NCBI GenBank assembly: GCA_041739465.1
Contig: JBGSNX010000008.1
Location: 62,001-126,000 of the forward strand
Direction of reading: 5' to 3'
Length of the DNA: 64,000 nt
Source: BOKV01 sp041739465
GTDB lineage: Bacteria; Pseudomonadota; Alphaproteobacteria; Rhizobiales; Rhizobiaceae
The notes below the pieces were generated by a model. It made no database searches and was not told the DNA's origin. It saw nothing but the letters and a program-made list of their open reading frames with translations. Below are positions 43,401 through 51,538 of this stretch, in pieces. A program made the translations under genes and the position numbers. The first letter of the stretch is position 1. Each line of letters begins with the position of its first letter.

Positions 43401-45638
43401 TCAGCGCTTGCCAGGCTTGGAACCGCGCCGCACCGGCGCGGTTTTTGTTTTGGCAGCCGGCTTGTCCGGTGACTGCTTGGTTTGTGCCGGCTTGGCTTTG
43501 AAATTGCCCGTCTGCGAGATCATCGGCGTCAATGCGACCTTGTTTCGCGCAGCTTCAATGCTCTCCGCATGTCGGAAGTCGAGAAATTCCTTCAGGACCG
43601 GGAATACATTCTCGTCGACCCAGTAATAGGTATGGCCGTTGGCCGGGACCGGATGTTCCCTTGGCCATTGCCCGTCGGGGTCAATATACGTTCCAACAAA
43701 ATCATCGATGCGGAATATGTTGATCCACCGCGACAGGATTCCGCCCTTCGCAAGATAAAGCAGATCTGTGCGCTGCTTGTGATCGTTGAAGCTGGTGGGG
43801 AAATAATGATTGTGCACATGGGCATAAGGCGATCCCATGGTGACGAGCGCAATTTTCGCTTCCGGCTTCATGCGTTTTAGCCACCCACGGCCGTGCTCAT
43901 CCAGTACGTCCATTGCGACGACAGTGCCTTGGCTATGCGAGACAATAGCCAGTTCGTCCGGATCTTCATCGGCGATCAATTGGTCGACCAGAACTTTCAA
44001 CCGGTCCCGGATACGCTCGCGCGGCCAGTAGCCAGCATATTTCTCACGCATCGGCATGGCGCGTGATGCCTCAGCCCGCACCAGCGCCGTCTCCTTCCAG
44101 CTGTAATTGTTGAGATAGGTGATGACGTCGGTGGCAATGCCAAGGCCGGCGCGGAACTGTGCGCCGAAATAAGTGAGAAGAGCAGTGACAATAGCGCTGG
44201 CAATCAGCAAGGCCGGGGCGACGTTCGTCGTCTTGAAATTCTGAAAATAATCAAAAGGCAATTCGATCCAGTCTGGCAGCCAGTTGCCGGCAAGCCTGTG
44301 GATTGCAGACAAAATCAAAAACATGAAAAACACGTCCATTGCTGCCAGTACTGCGCGGGCGACAATAAGCCGGTTCGAGTTGGCAAATTTTGCCGGATGT
44401 TCCAGATAGCGCTTCGGATCAGTCGTGTTTTGGATGAAACTGGCAATGTTTCGTATCAGAATTACAGCAATGATCCCAAGGACTGCCAGCATGAAAAGGA
44501 CGACAACCAGCATGCCGAGTTCTGAATAGACAAGATACTTGTGCGGGACGGCCGCGCCAGACTGGGCCAATCCGTAGGGCCCGGTGGTCTCACCGGCCTG
44601 CAGCAGTTTGGTGAGTACCGCCCAGGCGCTGCCGGTCAGCAGGATCCACAACAGGATCATCAACGTCAGCGCCGGCATGACAAGGCTGGTCGGGGCGCGG
44701 GCCGACATCCTTACCAGGAAAATCTCACCGGCGAAGATGACAAGCGTGCTCACAAGCACCACCAGCCACGCCAAGTCCATGAGCCGCAGCAAGCGTAGGC
44801 CGAGAATGTGCAGTGCATTGACGGAACTGTCGCAAGCAATCGACACCCAGCCGTCGGCGCCGGGCCAATGGCATGCCGCCTGCACGAGCCGAAGGTCGAA
44901 CCCGAGCAGTGCCCCGTCGAGGCCTCGGACCTGCAACAACCCAAACACCAGAAAGGCCAACGCAGCCAGGCCGGTCCACAGCCATAGATGACGGCCGAGA
45001 TACGACACCGCCCTTCGTCCGAAAACTATAGATGCGCCCAGTAGCAGAAGGCCGGTAACCCAACCCGAGTGAGCAATGCTCTTTTCGGAAAAGCCCTGGT
45101 TGAGCAAAAAGGAGCAGCCTATTGCGGCCAGCAGCACAATATTGATCGCCGCGATCGGTCCGTGGATGGTCAGCACCGCCACATTGGCCAGCCACCTCAT
45201 GGTCCGGTTCCAGAAGTCGTTGCCTCGAAACACTTCCCGCGCGCTTTCGCGAACGATGTGGCTCAGACCCAGCACCGTGGTCAGGAAACCACGCACCAGA
45301 TCGAAGGAACTTCCGCCGATTGCTCCGATGTCGCCCCAGTAAAAATCGGCGATCACCCGTTCGTTGACGGCCTTGTCATTGGCAGCATCATACTGACGGT
45401 AGCGGCGGATGCGCGCGGGAAAAACCTGCCGCTTGCCACCTTCGCTGTAGATCTTGAATTCGCGCTGGTGAAAATCATCGCTCGAGTGCGGTCGCAACCG
45501 CGGCTTTTCCATGGCGCTGCGGCCGAGCGTTCCGGCATTCTCCGGTGTGTCGTCCAGCGCCGTCGCAAGCAGGTCGGCGCTGATGCCGGCATCCTTGACG
45601 CCTACCCCGTGCACCACAACAATCAATTGCTTTGCCAT
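43401..45638 (-). CDS. Large membrane alpha/beta-hydrolase-like protein (membrane domain inserted into the hydrolase)
   Basis: 745 residues. The N-terminus has a first hydrolase strand with the oxyanion motif QLIVVVHGVGV; the nucleophile elbow comes only near residue 560 as AIVSHSQGT, with TMGSPYAH after it and a late region FVGTYIDPDG. In between, residues about 120-500 hold some nine hydrophobic helices, so the hydrolase is split by a membrane domain. The C-terminal 40 residues are lysine-rich and low complexity. Function unknown; lipid- or peptide-processing at the inner membrane is possible. Confidence 0.65.
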   Translation of the reverse strand: MAKQLIVVVHGVGVKDAGISADLLATALDDTPENAGTLGRSAMEKPRLRPHSSDDFHQREFKIYSEGGKRQVFPARIRRYRQYDAANDKAVNERVIADFYWGDIGAIGGSSFDLVRGFLTTVLGLSHIVRESAREVFRGNDFWNRTMRWLANVAVLTIHGPIAAINIVLLAAIGCSFLLNQGFSEKSIAHSGWVTGLLLLGASIVFGRRAVSYLGRHLWLWTGLAALAFLVFGLLQVRGLDGALLGFDLRLVQAACHWPGADGWVSIACDSSVNALHILGLRLLRLMDLAWLVVLVSTLVIFAGEIFLVRMSARAPTSLVMPALTLMILLWILLTGSAWAVLTKLLQAGETTGPYGLAQSGAAVPHKYLVYSELGMLVVVLFMLAVLGIIAVILIRNIASFIQNTTDPKRYLEHPAKFANSNRLIVARAVLAAMDVFFMFLILSAIHRLAGNWLPDWIELPFDYFQNFKTTNVAPALLIASAIVTALLTYFGAQFRAGLGIATDVITYLNNYSWKETALVRAEASRAMPMREKYAGYWPRERIRDRLKVLVDQLIADEDPDELAIVSHSQGTVVAMDVLDEHGRGWLKRMKPEAKIALVTMGSPYAHVHNHYFPTSFNDHKQRTDLLYLAKGGILSRWINIFRIDDFVGTYIDPDGQWPREHPVPANGHTYYWVDENVFPVLKEFLDFRHAESIEAARNKVALTPMISQTGNFKAKPAQTKQSPDKPAAKTKTAPVRRGSKPGKR

Positions 45639-45728
45639 TTCCCACGCACCGAATTGACAAGCAGAGCGCCCCGATCACAATCTGCGCTTGTATCGCATTT
45701 CTGTCAATTGTCGCAGTGTGCCTGGATT

Positions 45729-46166
45729 TCAGTCGTGATGGCCGCGCTTGACCATGCCGGCGGCAATGGCAGCAGTCACCGTGGAAAGCGCGAAAAACCA
45801 GATGCCCGGCTGCGAAACAGCGGTTGCAAGCCCGGAAGTCTTGGCCGCAAAGACAAGAATTGCCACCAACAAAACGTCCATCATCGACCATTTGGACAAG
45901 GTACCCGCCCAGGCCGGGAACCGGCCCGTGCCAAAGGCGGCCTCGAACACCGTGAACAGCTTGACCAGCGGGAACAGCAGCGAAAACACTGCTACCAGCG
46001 CCGCAAGCCCGATGTCGCCCTTTTCCCAAAGACCGGAAACGACGCCAAGCAACGAGGGTGTTTCGGCAAAGAAATACAGTTTCTCGAACCGGATCAGCGG
46101 CAACGTGATTCCAAGGCCGAAGGTAACTGCACTGACCATCAAAAGCAGCGGCAACAGAAAGTGCAT
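45729..46166 (-). CDS. PqiA-family inner-membrane protein
   Basis: 145 residues with four membrane helices. ETPSLLGVVSGLWEKGD, FPLVKLFTVF and LSKWSMMDVLLVAILV match the paraquat-inducible-protein-A fold; the zinc-type cysteine pairs of full-length PqiA are absent, so this is a single half. It overlaps the lrgB stop (TGATG), so it is in an operon with lrgAB. Confidence 0.8.
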   Translation of the reverse strand: MHFLLPLLLMVSAVTFGLGITLPLIRFEKLYFFAETPSLLGVVSGLWEKGDIGLAALVAVFSLLFPLVKLFTVFEAAFGTGRFPAWAGTLSKWSMMDVLLVAILVFAAKTSGLATAVSQPGIWFFALSTVTAAIAAGMVKRGHHD

Positions 46167-46882
46167 CAGGAAAGCGCCTTCCAGACAATTGGCAACAAGA
46201 TGGCAGTTGCCACTGCATTGAGCCCCATGGCAAGGCCTGAAAACGCGCCAGCGGTCTTGTTGACCTGCATTGCCCGAGCCGTGCCGATGCCATGGCTGGC
46301 CGCCCCCATGGCAAGACCACGCGCCCGCCAGTCCTTGATGCGCACTGCGTTAAGCAGCATAGGACCCAACACCGCGCCGGTGATGCCGGTCAGGATGACC
46401 AGCGCCGCCGTCAACGAAGGCAGGCCGCCCAGTTCACGGGTGATTGCCATCGCCACCGGTGCAGTGGCCGATTTTGGCGCAAGCGCCACCATCGCATCCC
46501 GGCTTGCGCCCATCGACCAGGCAATTGCCACTGCAGAAGCAGCAGCCGTTGCAGAACCTGCCAACAACGAAACGGCAATGGCCAGCGCGGAACGTTTGAC
46601 TGCAGCAAATTGACGGTAAAGCGGAATTGCCAGCGCAACTGTCGCCGGACCCAACAGGAAATGCACAAACTGCGCGCCTTGAAAATAGGTCCCGTAGTCT
46701 GTGCCGGTGCTGCCAAGCAGAACGATCAGCAGCACCACCGCAATCAGCACCGGATTTGACAACGGATTTCCGCCGGTACGCCGGTGCAAGGCAAGGCCGA
46801 TTTGATAAGCAATCAGGGTTGCAGTGAGATGCAACAGCGGCGACGCTGCAAGGTACACCCACAATTGGCGGACATCATTCAT
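46166..46882 (-). CDS. lrgB: LrgB/CidB-family membrane protein
   Basis: 238 residues, mostly hydrophobic. GPATVALAIPLYRQ, KSATAPVAMAITRELGG and GAASHGIGTARAM are the family motifs. It works with LrgA, possibly as a holin/antiholin-like or solute (pyruvate/glycolate) transporter. The ATG at 46882 overlaps the lrgA stop by 8 bases (ATGAATGA). The frame is open to 46912. Confidence 0.92.
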   Translation of the reverse strand: MNDVRQLWVYLAASPLLHLTATLIAYQIGLALHRRTGGNPLSNPVLIAVVLLIVLLGSTGTDYGTYFQGAQFVHFLLGPATVALAIPLYRQFAAVKRSALAIAVSLLAGSATAAASAVAIAWSMGASRDAMVALAPKSATAPVAMAITRELGGLPSLTAALVILTGITGAVLGPMLLNAVRIKDWRARGLAMGAASHGIGTARAMQVNKTAGAFSGLAMGLNAVATAILLPIVWKALS

Positions 46883-47234
46883 CGCCGCCTTCCCCCTCAT
46901 CTTTTCGGGCAAGGGCCGCCATCAGGCTGGCGGTCACGGCAATTGTCGCAAGGGTCGAGAGCACCAGCGCCGTCGACAGCGCCAGCCATTCGTCCCGGAG
47001 CAAATCAAAATGCGCCATGATGCCAACGCCCGCTGGAACGAACAAAAGCGAAAGATGCGAAAGCAGACTGTCGGCTGTCGCTGCCATGTCGTCCGGAACA
47101 GAGCCTTTGAAAGCAAGGAAAGCAAACAACAGGCCCATCCCGATGACCGGCCCCGGCACTGGAACGCCGAGCGCAGCAACTAGCAGCTCGCCGGCAAGTT
47201 GGCATATCAGGATGGCGGTGAAGGCTTGCAGCAA
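46875..47234 (-). CDS. lrgA: LrgA/CidA-family holin-like protein
   Basis: 119 residues from the TTG at 47234, which has GGAG six bases upstream (GCGGAGCAAAAATTG). The motif GVPVPGPVIGMGLLF and LLFVPAGVGIMAHFDLL are typical. Four membrane helices. The frame runs further up to 47297, but that part has no good ribosome site. With LrgB it controls murein hydrolases or small-acid export in other bacteria. Confidence 0.88.
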   Translation of the reverse strand: MLQAFTAILICQLAGELLVAALGVPVPGPVIGMGLLFAFLAFKGSVPDDMAATADSLLSHLSLLFVPAGVGIMAHFDLLRDEWLALSTALVLSTLATIAVTASLMAALARKDEGEGGDE

Positions 47235-47375
47235 TTTTTGCTCCGCGCCGGTCCCCGCCGGCCATTGATATAACCGCCATGTGCCCCGCCCGCGCAAGGG
47301 GGTAGACTTGCAGCCGAAAATGACAGGGCGGCAGCCAGTTTCCTGACCACCGCCCCGGCTCCTTGTTCGGCAATG

Positions 47376-47645
47376 TTATTTCTCGCGAACGAAATCCTCG
47401 ATGATCTTCTCGTTCTTTGCATTCTCAAGCTGCGCCAGCCGGTTTGCCTGCAGCCGCTCGTCCATGCGGTATTTGACGAAATTGACAAGCGAGAGCGTCA
47501 GCAGGAACACGCCCATGCCCCAATAGCCCTTTGTCGAAAGGTCGACGGGTGCAAAGTATACCGAAAGTCCGAGCATGAAGTAGGCGGTTGCCACCCCGAC
47601 GCCATTGCACAAGATGTAGATGTTGTTGCTGGTGATATCGCGCAT
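47376..47645 (-). CDS. YiaA/YiaB-like inner-membrane protein
   Basis: 89 residues with two helices (about 10-30 and 43-62) and a charged C-terminal tail (YRMDERLQANRLAQLENAKN). KGYWGMGVFLLTLSLVNFVKY resembles the YiaAB domain. The ATG at 47645 has GGAGG five bases upstream; an ATG at 47657 is less likely. It follows pspA by about 54 bp, so probably one transcript controlled by the TetR protein. Confidence 0.8.
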   Translation of the reverse strand: MRDITSNNIYILCNGVGVATAYFMLGLSVYFAPVDLSTKGYWGMGVFLLTLSLVNFVKYRMDERLQANRLAQLENAKNEKIIEDFVREK

Positions 47646-47699
47646 GTAATCCTCCATTTGAGTGGTGAGTTTGGTTTCAGTCGAGATTGTGATGGATGC

Positions 47700-48395
47700 T
47701 TATGCTGCTGGTTTTTCCGCAGCTTTCGCTGCAAGACGGGCCAGGACTTCTTCGGCCTTGGATTTGGCCGGCGCACCGAACCCTGCATCCGCCAACCTGT
47801 CGCGAACGGATTTCCGGGTCAGTTTGTCGTCGATTTCATCAAGGATGCCGGCCTCTTCAAACGGATCGGACTGGCCGGTTACTTTCTCGATGAGGGCCTC
47901 GGCTTCGTTGAAGCTGCTTGCGCCCAAGAGCGAACGATCGACCCGAAGCTGGGCCTTGCGTTCTGCGACAGCCGCTTTAGCCGCTATCGCACCTTGCTGG
48001 AGGCTGACCAGCCTGCGGTGGGCTTTTTCGATCGAGAACTGGATGCGCGCAACGCGTTCCTTGAGCGCCCCTATGGTGTTGTTCCGGGTCACCAGCTCGT
48101 TTTCGAGTTCTGCAATCGCTTCCGCGCCTTCCAAGGCAAGCGTTTGATTGCCGCCTGTCATTGCCTGCGATGTGCGGTTCTCCAGATCGGCAATCTGGCC
48201 GGCAATCTGTTTTCCGGACTTCTCTTCAGCGCGCAACCTCATAACGAGTGCTGCCAGCGTACGCTTTGCATGATTGAGGTTTTCGCTGCTTTCGCGAATT
48301 TTCAGGTCGATCAATTCGACGCTGAATGCGGATTCGACTTTCTGTCCGGCGCGGAAATCCGCAATCTTGATCAGGTCCTTCAACATTCCAAACAT
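47700..48395 (-). CDS. pspA: PspA/IM30-family protein
   Basis: 231 residues, almost entirely coiled coil (EAERKAQLRVD-type heptads), starting MFGMLKDLIKIADFRAG rather than the usual amphipathic helix, which is a variant of PspA. The PspA fold (GKQIAGQIADLE, GNQTLALEGAEAI, KVTGQSDPFEEAG) fits ESCRT-III-like membrane-stress proteins. The ATG at 48395 has GGAG upstream. No pspBC or pspF is nearby; the TetR protein may take the regulator's place. Confidence 0.78.
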   Translation of the reverse strand: MFGMLKDLIKIADFRAGQKVESAFSVELIDLKIRESSENLNHAKRTLAALVMRLRAEEKSGKQIAGQIADLENRTSQAMTGGNQTLALEGAEAIAELENELVTRNNTIGALKERVARIQFSIEKAHRRLVSLQQGAIAAKAAVAERKAQLRVDRSLLGASSFNEAEALIEKVTGQSDPFEEAGILDEIDDKLTRKSVRDRLADAGFGAPAKSKAEEVLARLAAKAAEKPAA

Positions 48396-48445
48396 GCTCG
48401 GCTCCGTTGTTGGTGCTGCATTTGCACAACCCGTATCGCACAGAT

Positions 48446-48481
48446 TTGAACGATGTTCAAGAATAAAATGAACGGTGTTCA
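48446..48481. promoter_or_regulatory. Two palindromic operators between pspA and the TetR gene
   Basis: TTGAAC-GAT-GTTCAA (48446-48460) and TGAAC-GGT-GTTCA (48469-48481), centres 22 bp apart. A TATAAT (-10-like) box follows at 48498-48503, so the second site overlaps the -35 region of the TetR promoter. Very probably the TetR binding sites. Confidence 0.8.
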
Positions 48482-48517
48482 AAAAAAATTTCTGCTCTAT
48501 AATGAACTCGCTGATCA

Positions 48518-49195
48518 ATGAACGAGAATGGCCACATGACACTGCCCCATGACGAAATTCGCCAGAAACTGGTACAGACCACATTGAAACTGATGGATGA
48601 TGGCGGCCTGCCGGCAGCAAAGGCACGCTCGATTGCAGCGCAGGTAGGTGTATCAATCGGCACCATCTACAATCTGTTCGGTTCGATCGACGGGCTGATT
48701 CAGGAAGCGAACGCCCGTATCCTTGACGGCCTCAGAGAGCACGCTCTTGCAGCAATCGCGGCAGCAGCCGCGCAAAAACCGCAACCCAGTTCCACTGCCC
48801 CGGCAAGCGGTCCACGCAAAGTTGAAGTCCAACTGCTTTTGCTGGCAGAAGCCTATGTGGGGTTCGTCGAGAAAAACGAGAGCCGGTGGGGAGCAATGCT
48901 TGCATACAACAGGAACCGCACGGTGGAGATCGTGTCGTCAGGCTACAGCGAATTGGAAGAGACGTTGTTTGGCTGGATTGCCGACACGCTCGTTTCAACC
49001 AGGTTTGGCAAGGAATTCAAGACGAGGTTTGCGGCAGCCCGGATGTTGTGGTCTTCGGTCCACGGCATTGTGACGATGAATTATGTCGGCCAGGCTAATG
49101 AATCGAGCCGGGCCGCAACATGGGAACAGATCGAACTTCTGGTTTCCGGCTTCTGCCATGGAGCTTTTCGCGAGCCTGAAAAGCTGCAGGGATGA
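48518..49195 (+). CDS. TetR/AcrR-family transcriptional regulator
   Basis: 225 residues with an N-terminal helix-turn-helix (AAKARSIAAQVGVSIGTIYNLFGSIDGLIQ split here as SIAAQVGVSIGTIYNLF) and a ligand-binding C-terminal part. It diverges from pspA and yiaA-like genes and likely represses them and itself through the two palindromes upstream. The ATG at 48518 gives MNENGHMTLP; the second ATG at 48536 is possible because the first is close to the predicted transcription start. Confidence 0.88.
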   Translation: MNENGHMTLPHDEIRQKLVQTTLKLMDDGGLPAAKARSIAAQVGVSIGTIYNLFGSIDGLIQEANARILDGLREHALAAIAAAAAQKPQPSSTAPASGPRKVEVQLLLLAEAYVGFVEKNESRWGAMLAYNRNRTVEIVSSGYSELEETLFGWIADTLVSTRFGKEFKTRFAAARMLWSSVHGIVTMNYVGQANESSRAATWEQIELLVSGFCHGAFREPEKLQG

Positions 49196-49301
49196 TGGTT
49201 TGACCTCGACGATGCATCCCTGCCATGCGGATATTGCACTGCACAAAACACGAATCACTAACTATGTTGGTCACAGGGAGGATAGCAGAAGGAGTATCCC
49301 A

Positions 49302-49448
49302 ATGCCCCTGTTTCCCATGCAACGCAACAAGGCTGCCGAAGCCAAGATTGCAGCGCTACGCGCAATGACATCATCCGATCTTGCCGATATTGGCCTGAAG
49401 GCCAGCGACGTTTCCCGCCTCGTGATGGAAATTCGCGCCCGGGCCTGA
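49302..49448 (+). CDS. Small DUF1127-like protein (48 aa)
   Basis: MPLFPMQRNKAAEAKIAAL followed by SSDLADIGLKASDVSRLVME; the DLADIGL motif is the hallmark of DUF1127. The ATG at 49302 has AAGGAG eight bases upstream. Such proteins are common in alphaproteobacteria and have been linked to RNA binding and phosphate or oxidative stress responses. Confidence 0.8.
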   Translation: MPLFPMQRNKAAEAKIAALRAMTSSDLADIGLKASDVSRLVMEIRARA

Positions 49449-49545
49449 AGCAACTGGGCGCTTGGAGGTCATCGGATCCCTGGCGAAAGCCTTGCACCTG
49501 CGACATCGAAGCATGTTGCCGGATACGGCGGCAATGACTACCTAC

Positions 49546-49561
49546 ATTAGAATAATCTAAT
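49546..49561. promoter_or_regulatory. ATTAGA-N4-TCTAAT palindrome (BigR/ArsR-type operator candidate)
   Basis: ATTAGAATAATCTAAT, immediately before the ribosome site (TATAGGAG) of the DUF2892 gene. The arms resemble the AT-rich palindrome I recall for the sulfide-responsive repressor BigR of rhizobia and Xylella. Confidence 0.6.
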
Positions 49562-49574
49562 ATAGGAGAATGCA

Positions 49575-49775
49575 ATGACTCTCGACCGTTCCGTGCTCGC
49601 CTTCGCTGGCGCTGTGGTTTTGATTTCAGTTGCCTTGACCGTTTGGGTATCGCCATTGTTCATGTGGCTGACCGTTTTTGCCGGTGCCAACATGGTGCAG
49701 TCGGCATTTACCGGGTTCTGCCCGGCGGCATCGGTTTTCAAGGCAATCGGGGTCAAGCCTGGTTGTGCTTTCTGA
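49575..49775 (+). CDS. DUF2892-family small membrane protein
   Basis: 66 residues with two membrane helices; MTLDRSVLAFAG and the end FTGFCPAASVFKAIGVKPG match the DUF2892 domain also found in YgaP. In sulfide-detoxification loci such proteins sit beside Blh and BigR; here it stands alone. ATG at 49575 with AGGAGAATGCA upstream. Confidence 0.85.
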   Translation: MTLDRSVLAFAGAVVLISVALTVWVSPLFMWLTVFAGANMVQSAFTGFCPAASVFKAIGVKPGCAF

Positions 49776-49798
49776 CCATTGACCGAAATGAAAGCGGC

Positions 49799-49820
49799 CG
49801 GGGAAGGAATGCCTTCCCCG
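49799..49820. terminator. Hairpin between convergent genes
   Basis: CGGGGAAGG-AATG-CCTTCCCCG, perfect 9-bp stem between the DUF2892 gene and fliJ, without a long T-run. Confidence 0.6.
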
Positions 49821-49845
49821 CCAGTGTTTCCAGGGTGGCCCGATT

Positions 49846-50235
49846 TCAGCCAATCATGGCGCGTCGTTCGACCTGGCGGTCGACCGACACATCGGCAGCG
49901 CCTGTAGCGTCGCGGCTTTCCAGCAATTGTGCCTTTTTCAGAAGCTCTTCCGCTTCTGCCAAGGCATCGACGGCTGCACCGCGCTTTTCCTTCAGATCAC
50001 GAATGGATCCAGCCAGATTGTCACGACGCTGGCGTGCAGCCTTGGCAAATGTCGGATAGGCAAAGTGCGAAGGATCGGAAATGCCGGATTTCTGTTCTTC
50101 GATCCGGATCTGGTTTTCAAGCTCATCCGCCATGCGGGTAAACTCATTGATCATCAGATCGATCTGCGTCAGCTGACGCGTCTTGTCCTCGACCTGGAAA
50201 TGCTTCAGGCGAAGCATGCTGTCACGCGGTTTCAT
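49846..50235 (-). CDS. fliJ: Flagellar export protein FliJ-like
   Basis: 129 residues, coiled coil throughout (DSMLRLKHFQVEDKTRQLTQ, DELENQIRIEEQKSG). Sequence and position upstream of ctrA fit FliJ of Hyphomicrobiales. FliJ is the stalk of the flagellar export ATPase and a chaperone escort. The ATG at 50235 has AAGGAG eight bases upstream. Coiled-coil proteins are easily confused, so the name is moderately sure. No other flagellar genes are in the window. Confidence 0.75.
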   Translation of the reverse strand: MKPRDSMLRLKHFQVEDKTRQLTQIDLMINEFTRMADELENQIRIEEQKSGISDPSHFAYPTFAKAARQRRDNLAGSIRDLKEKRGAAVDALAEAEELLKKAQLLESRDATGAADVSVDRQVERRAMIG

Positions 50236-50766
50236 ACTCGATACTCCTTGAACGCGCCCACTCTTGCCCCCCTCGGGACCGTGACCGGCAGGAAAACTCC
50301 CTGCCCGCCTGAAACGCCGCACCCGCAGTCCTTGGCTTTTTGAAGCGGGACTTTTGAGCACGTGTTTGCCTAAATCATTAACAAAAGGCGGTTTGGTAAC
50401 CTTTCGTTTAGAACTCTTCTTAATCATAGGGCACATGCCTTAAGGGTCGGTAAACCGCACCAACCTGATTTGCACAAAACCTGCTGCATCAATGCGCAGT
50501 TGGGTGGCGCGAGTCAGATCGAGTGGATATGCCGGTTTCTTAATGTAAAGCCTGAAATGCATTCCAATCGAAAAATACAATTTTCTCAATTGGATAGATG
50601 TTTTTTCTAAAATTATGCATTCGGGCTTGCGCAAAGGAATTACTGTTTGTTAACCATTATGCGTCAGCATCTGAATCGGCGTTCAGATGCACGCGGCACA
50701 CAGAGCCAGCGAAGCAATGGCGAAGGCTCAGGCGCCCGCAGATGCGGCGAAAGAAGGGGATAAGGC
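50236..50766. promoter_or_regulatory. ctrA upstream region with CtrA half-site and GANTC sites
   Basis: 531 bp without a convincing gene. It contains TTAACCAT (50650-50657) within TTTGTTAACCATTAT, and two CcrM-type GANTC sites (GAGTC 50511-50515, GAATC 50673-50677), consistent with autoregulated, methylation-sensitive ctrA promoters as known in related bacteria. Confidence 0.6.
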
Positions 50767-51468
50767 ATGCGTGTTCTGCTGATTGAGGACGATAGCGCAA
50801 CCGCACAGAGCATCGAATTGATGCTCAAGTCGGAAAGCTTCAACGTCTACACCACCGATTTGGGGGAGGAAGGCGTCGATCTTGGCAAGCTGTATGATTA
50901 TGACATCATCCTCTTGGACCTCAATCTGCCCGATATGTCGGGATATGAAGTGCTCCGCACCCTTCGCCTTTCAAAGGTAAAGACGCCGATCCTCATCCTT
51001 TCCGGCCTTGCCGGCATTGAAGACAAGGTCCGCGGCCTCGGTTTTGGCGCAGACGACTACATGACCAAGCCTTTCCACAAGGACGAGCTGGTTGCACGCA
51101 TCCACGCCATTGTCCGCCGCTCCAAGGGCCATGCCCAATCGGTCATCACCACCGGTGACCTCGTCATCAATCTCGACGCAAAGACCGTTGAAGTTGCCGG
51201 CACGCGGGTCCACCTGACAGGCAAGGAATACCAGATGCTCGAGCTGCTTTCGCTGCGCAAGGGCACCACGCTCACCAAGGAAATGTTCCTCAACCACCTT
51301 TAGGGCGGCATGGACGAGCGGGAACTGATACTCATCGACGTTTTCATCTGCAAGCTGCGCAAGAAACTTGCTTCGGCTGCTGGCGGCCTAAATTTCATCG
51401 AAACAGTCTGGGGCCGCGGCTACGTGCTGCGCGAGCCGGACATGAACGACATCCGCGAAATCGCCTGA
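50767..51468 (+). CDS. ctrA: Cell-cycle response regulator CtrA, interrupted by an in-frame TAG at codon 179
   Basis: The frame encodes 233 residues apart from the TAG at 51301-51303. The receiver domain is complete (Asp51 in ILLDLNLPD, TKPFHKDE), and the DNA-binding domain is nearly identical to other CtrA proteins up to LTKEMFLNHL. There the family reads [20 protein letters not shown]; here the Tyr is TAG and the following stretch reads GGMDERELILIDVF. The end VWGRGYVLREPD is normal. Translation stopping at the TAG would give a 178-aa protein without the recognition helix. ATG at 50767 with GGGGATAAGGC upstream. CtrA is normally essential, so an error or recoding must be considered. Confidence 0.9.
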
Positions 51469-51489
51469 ACTTTACGGGCATCGCACAAC

Positions 51490-51519
51490 AAAAACCCCGC
51501 CAATCCGGCGGGGTTTTTT
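51490..51519. terminator. Bidirectional terminator ctrA/receiver gene
   Basis: AAAAA-CCCCGCC-AATCC-GGCGGGG-TTTTTT, 7-bp stem flanked by A and T runs, between the convergent ctrA and single-domain receiver genes. Confidence 0.93.
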
Positions 51520-51538
51520 GTTTGTTTGACGAATGTTT

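Noticed and set aside
45069..46613. A 514-codon plus-strand frame across the hydrolase and lrgB region
   Set aside because: Crosses several well-supported minus-strand genes.
50767..51468. Genome-wide reassignment of TAG as an explanation for the ctrA amber
   Set aside because: TAG ends several other genes normally in this window (30362, 40934 and 62204 region).
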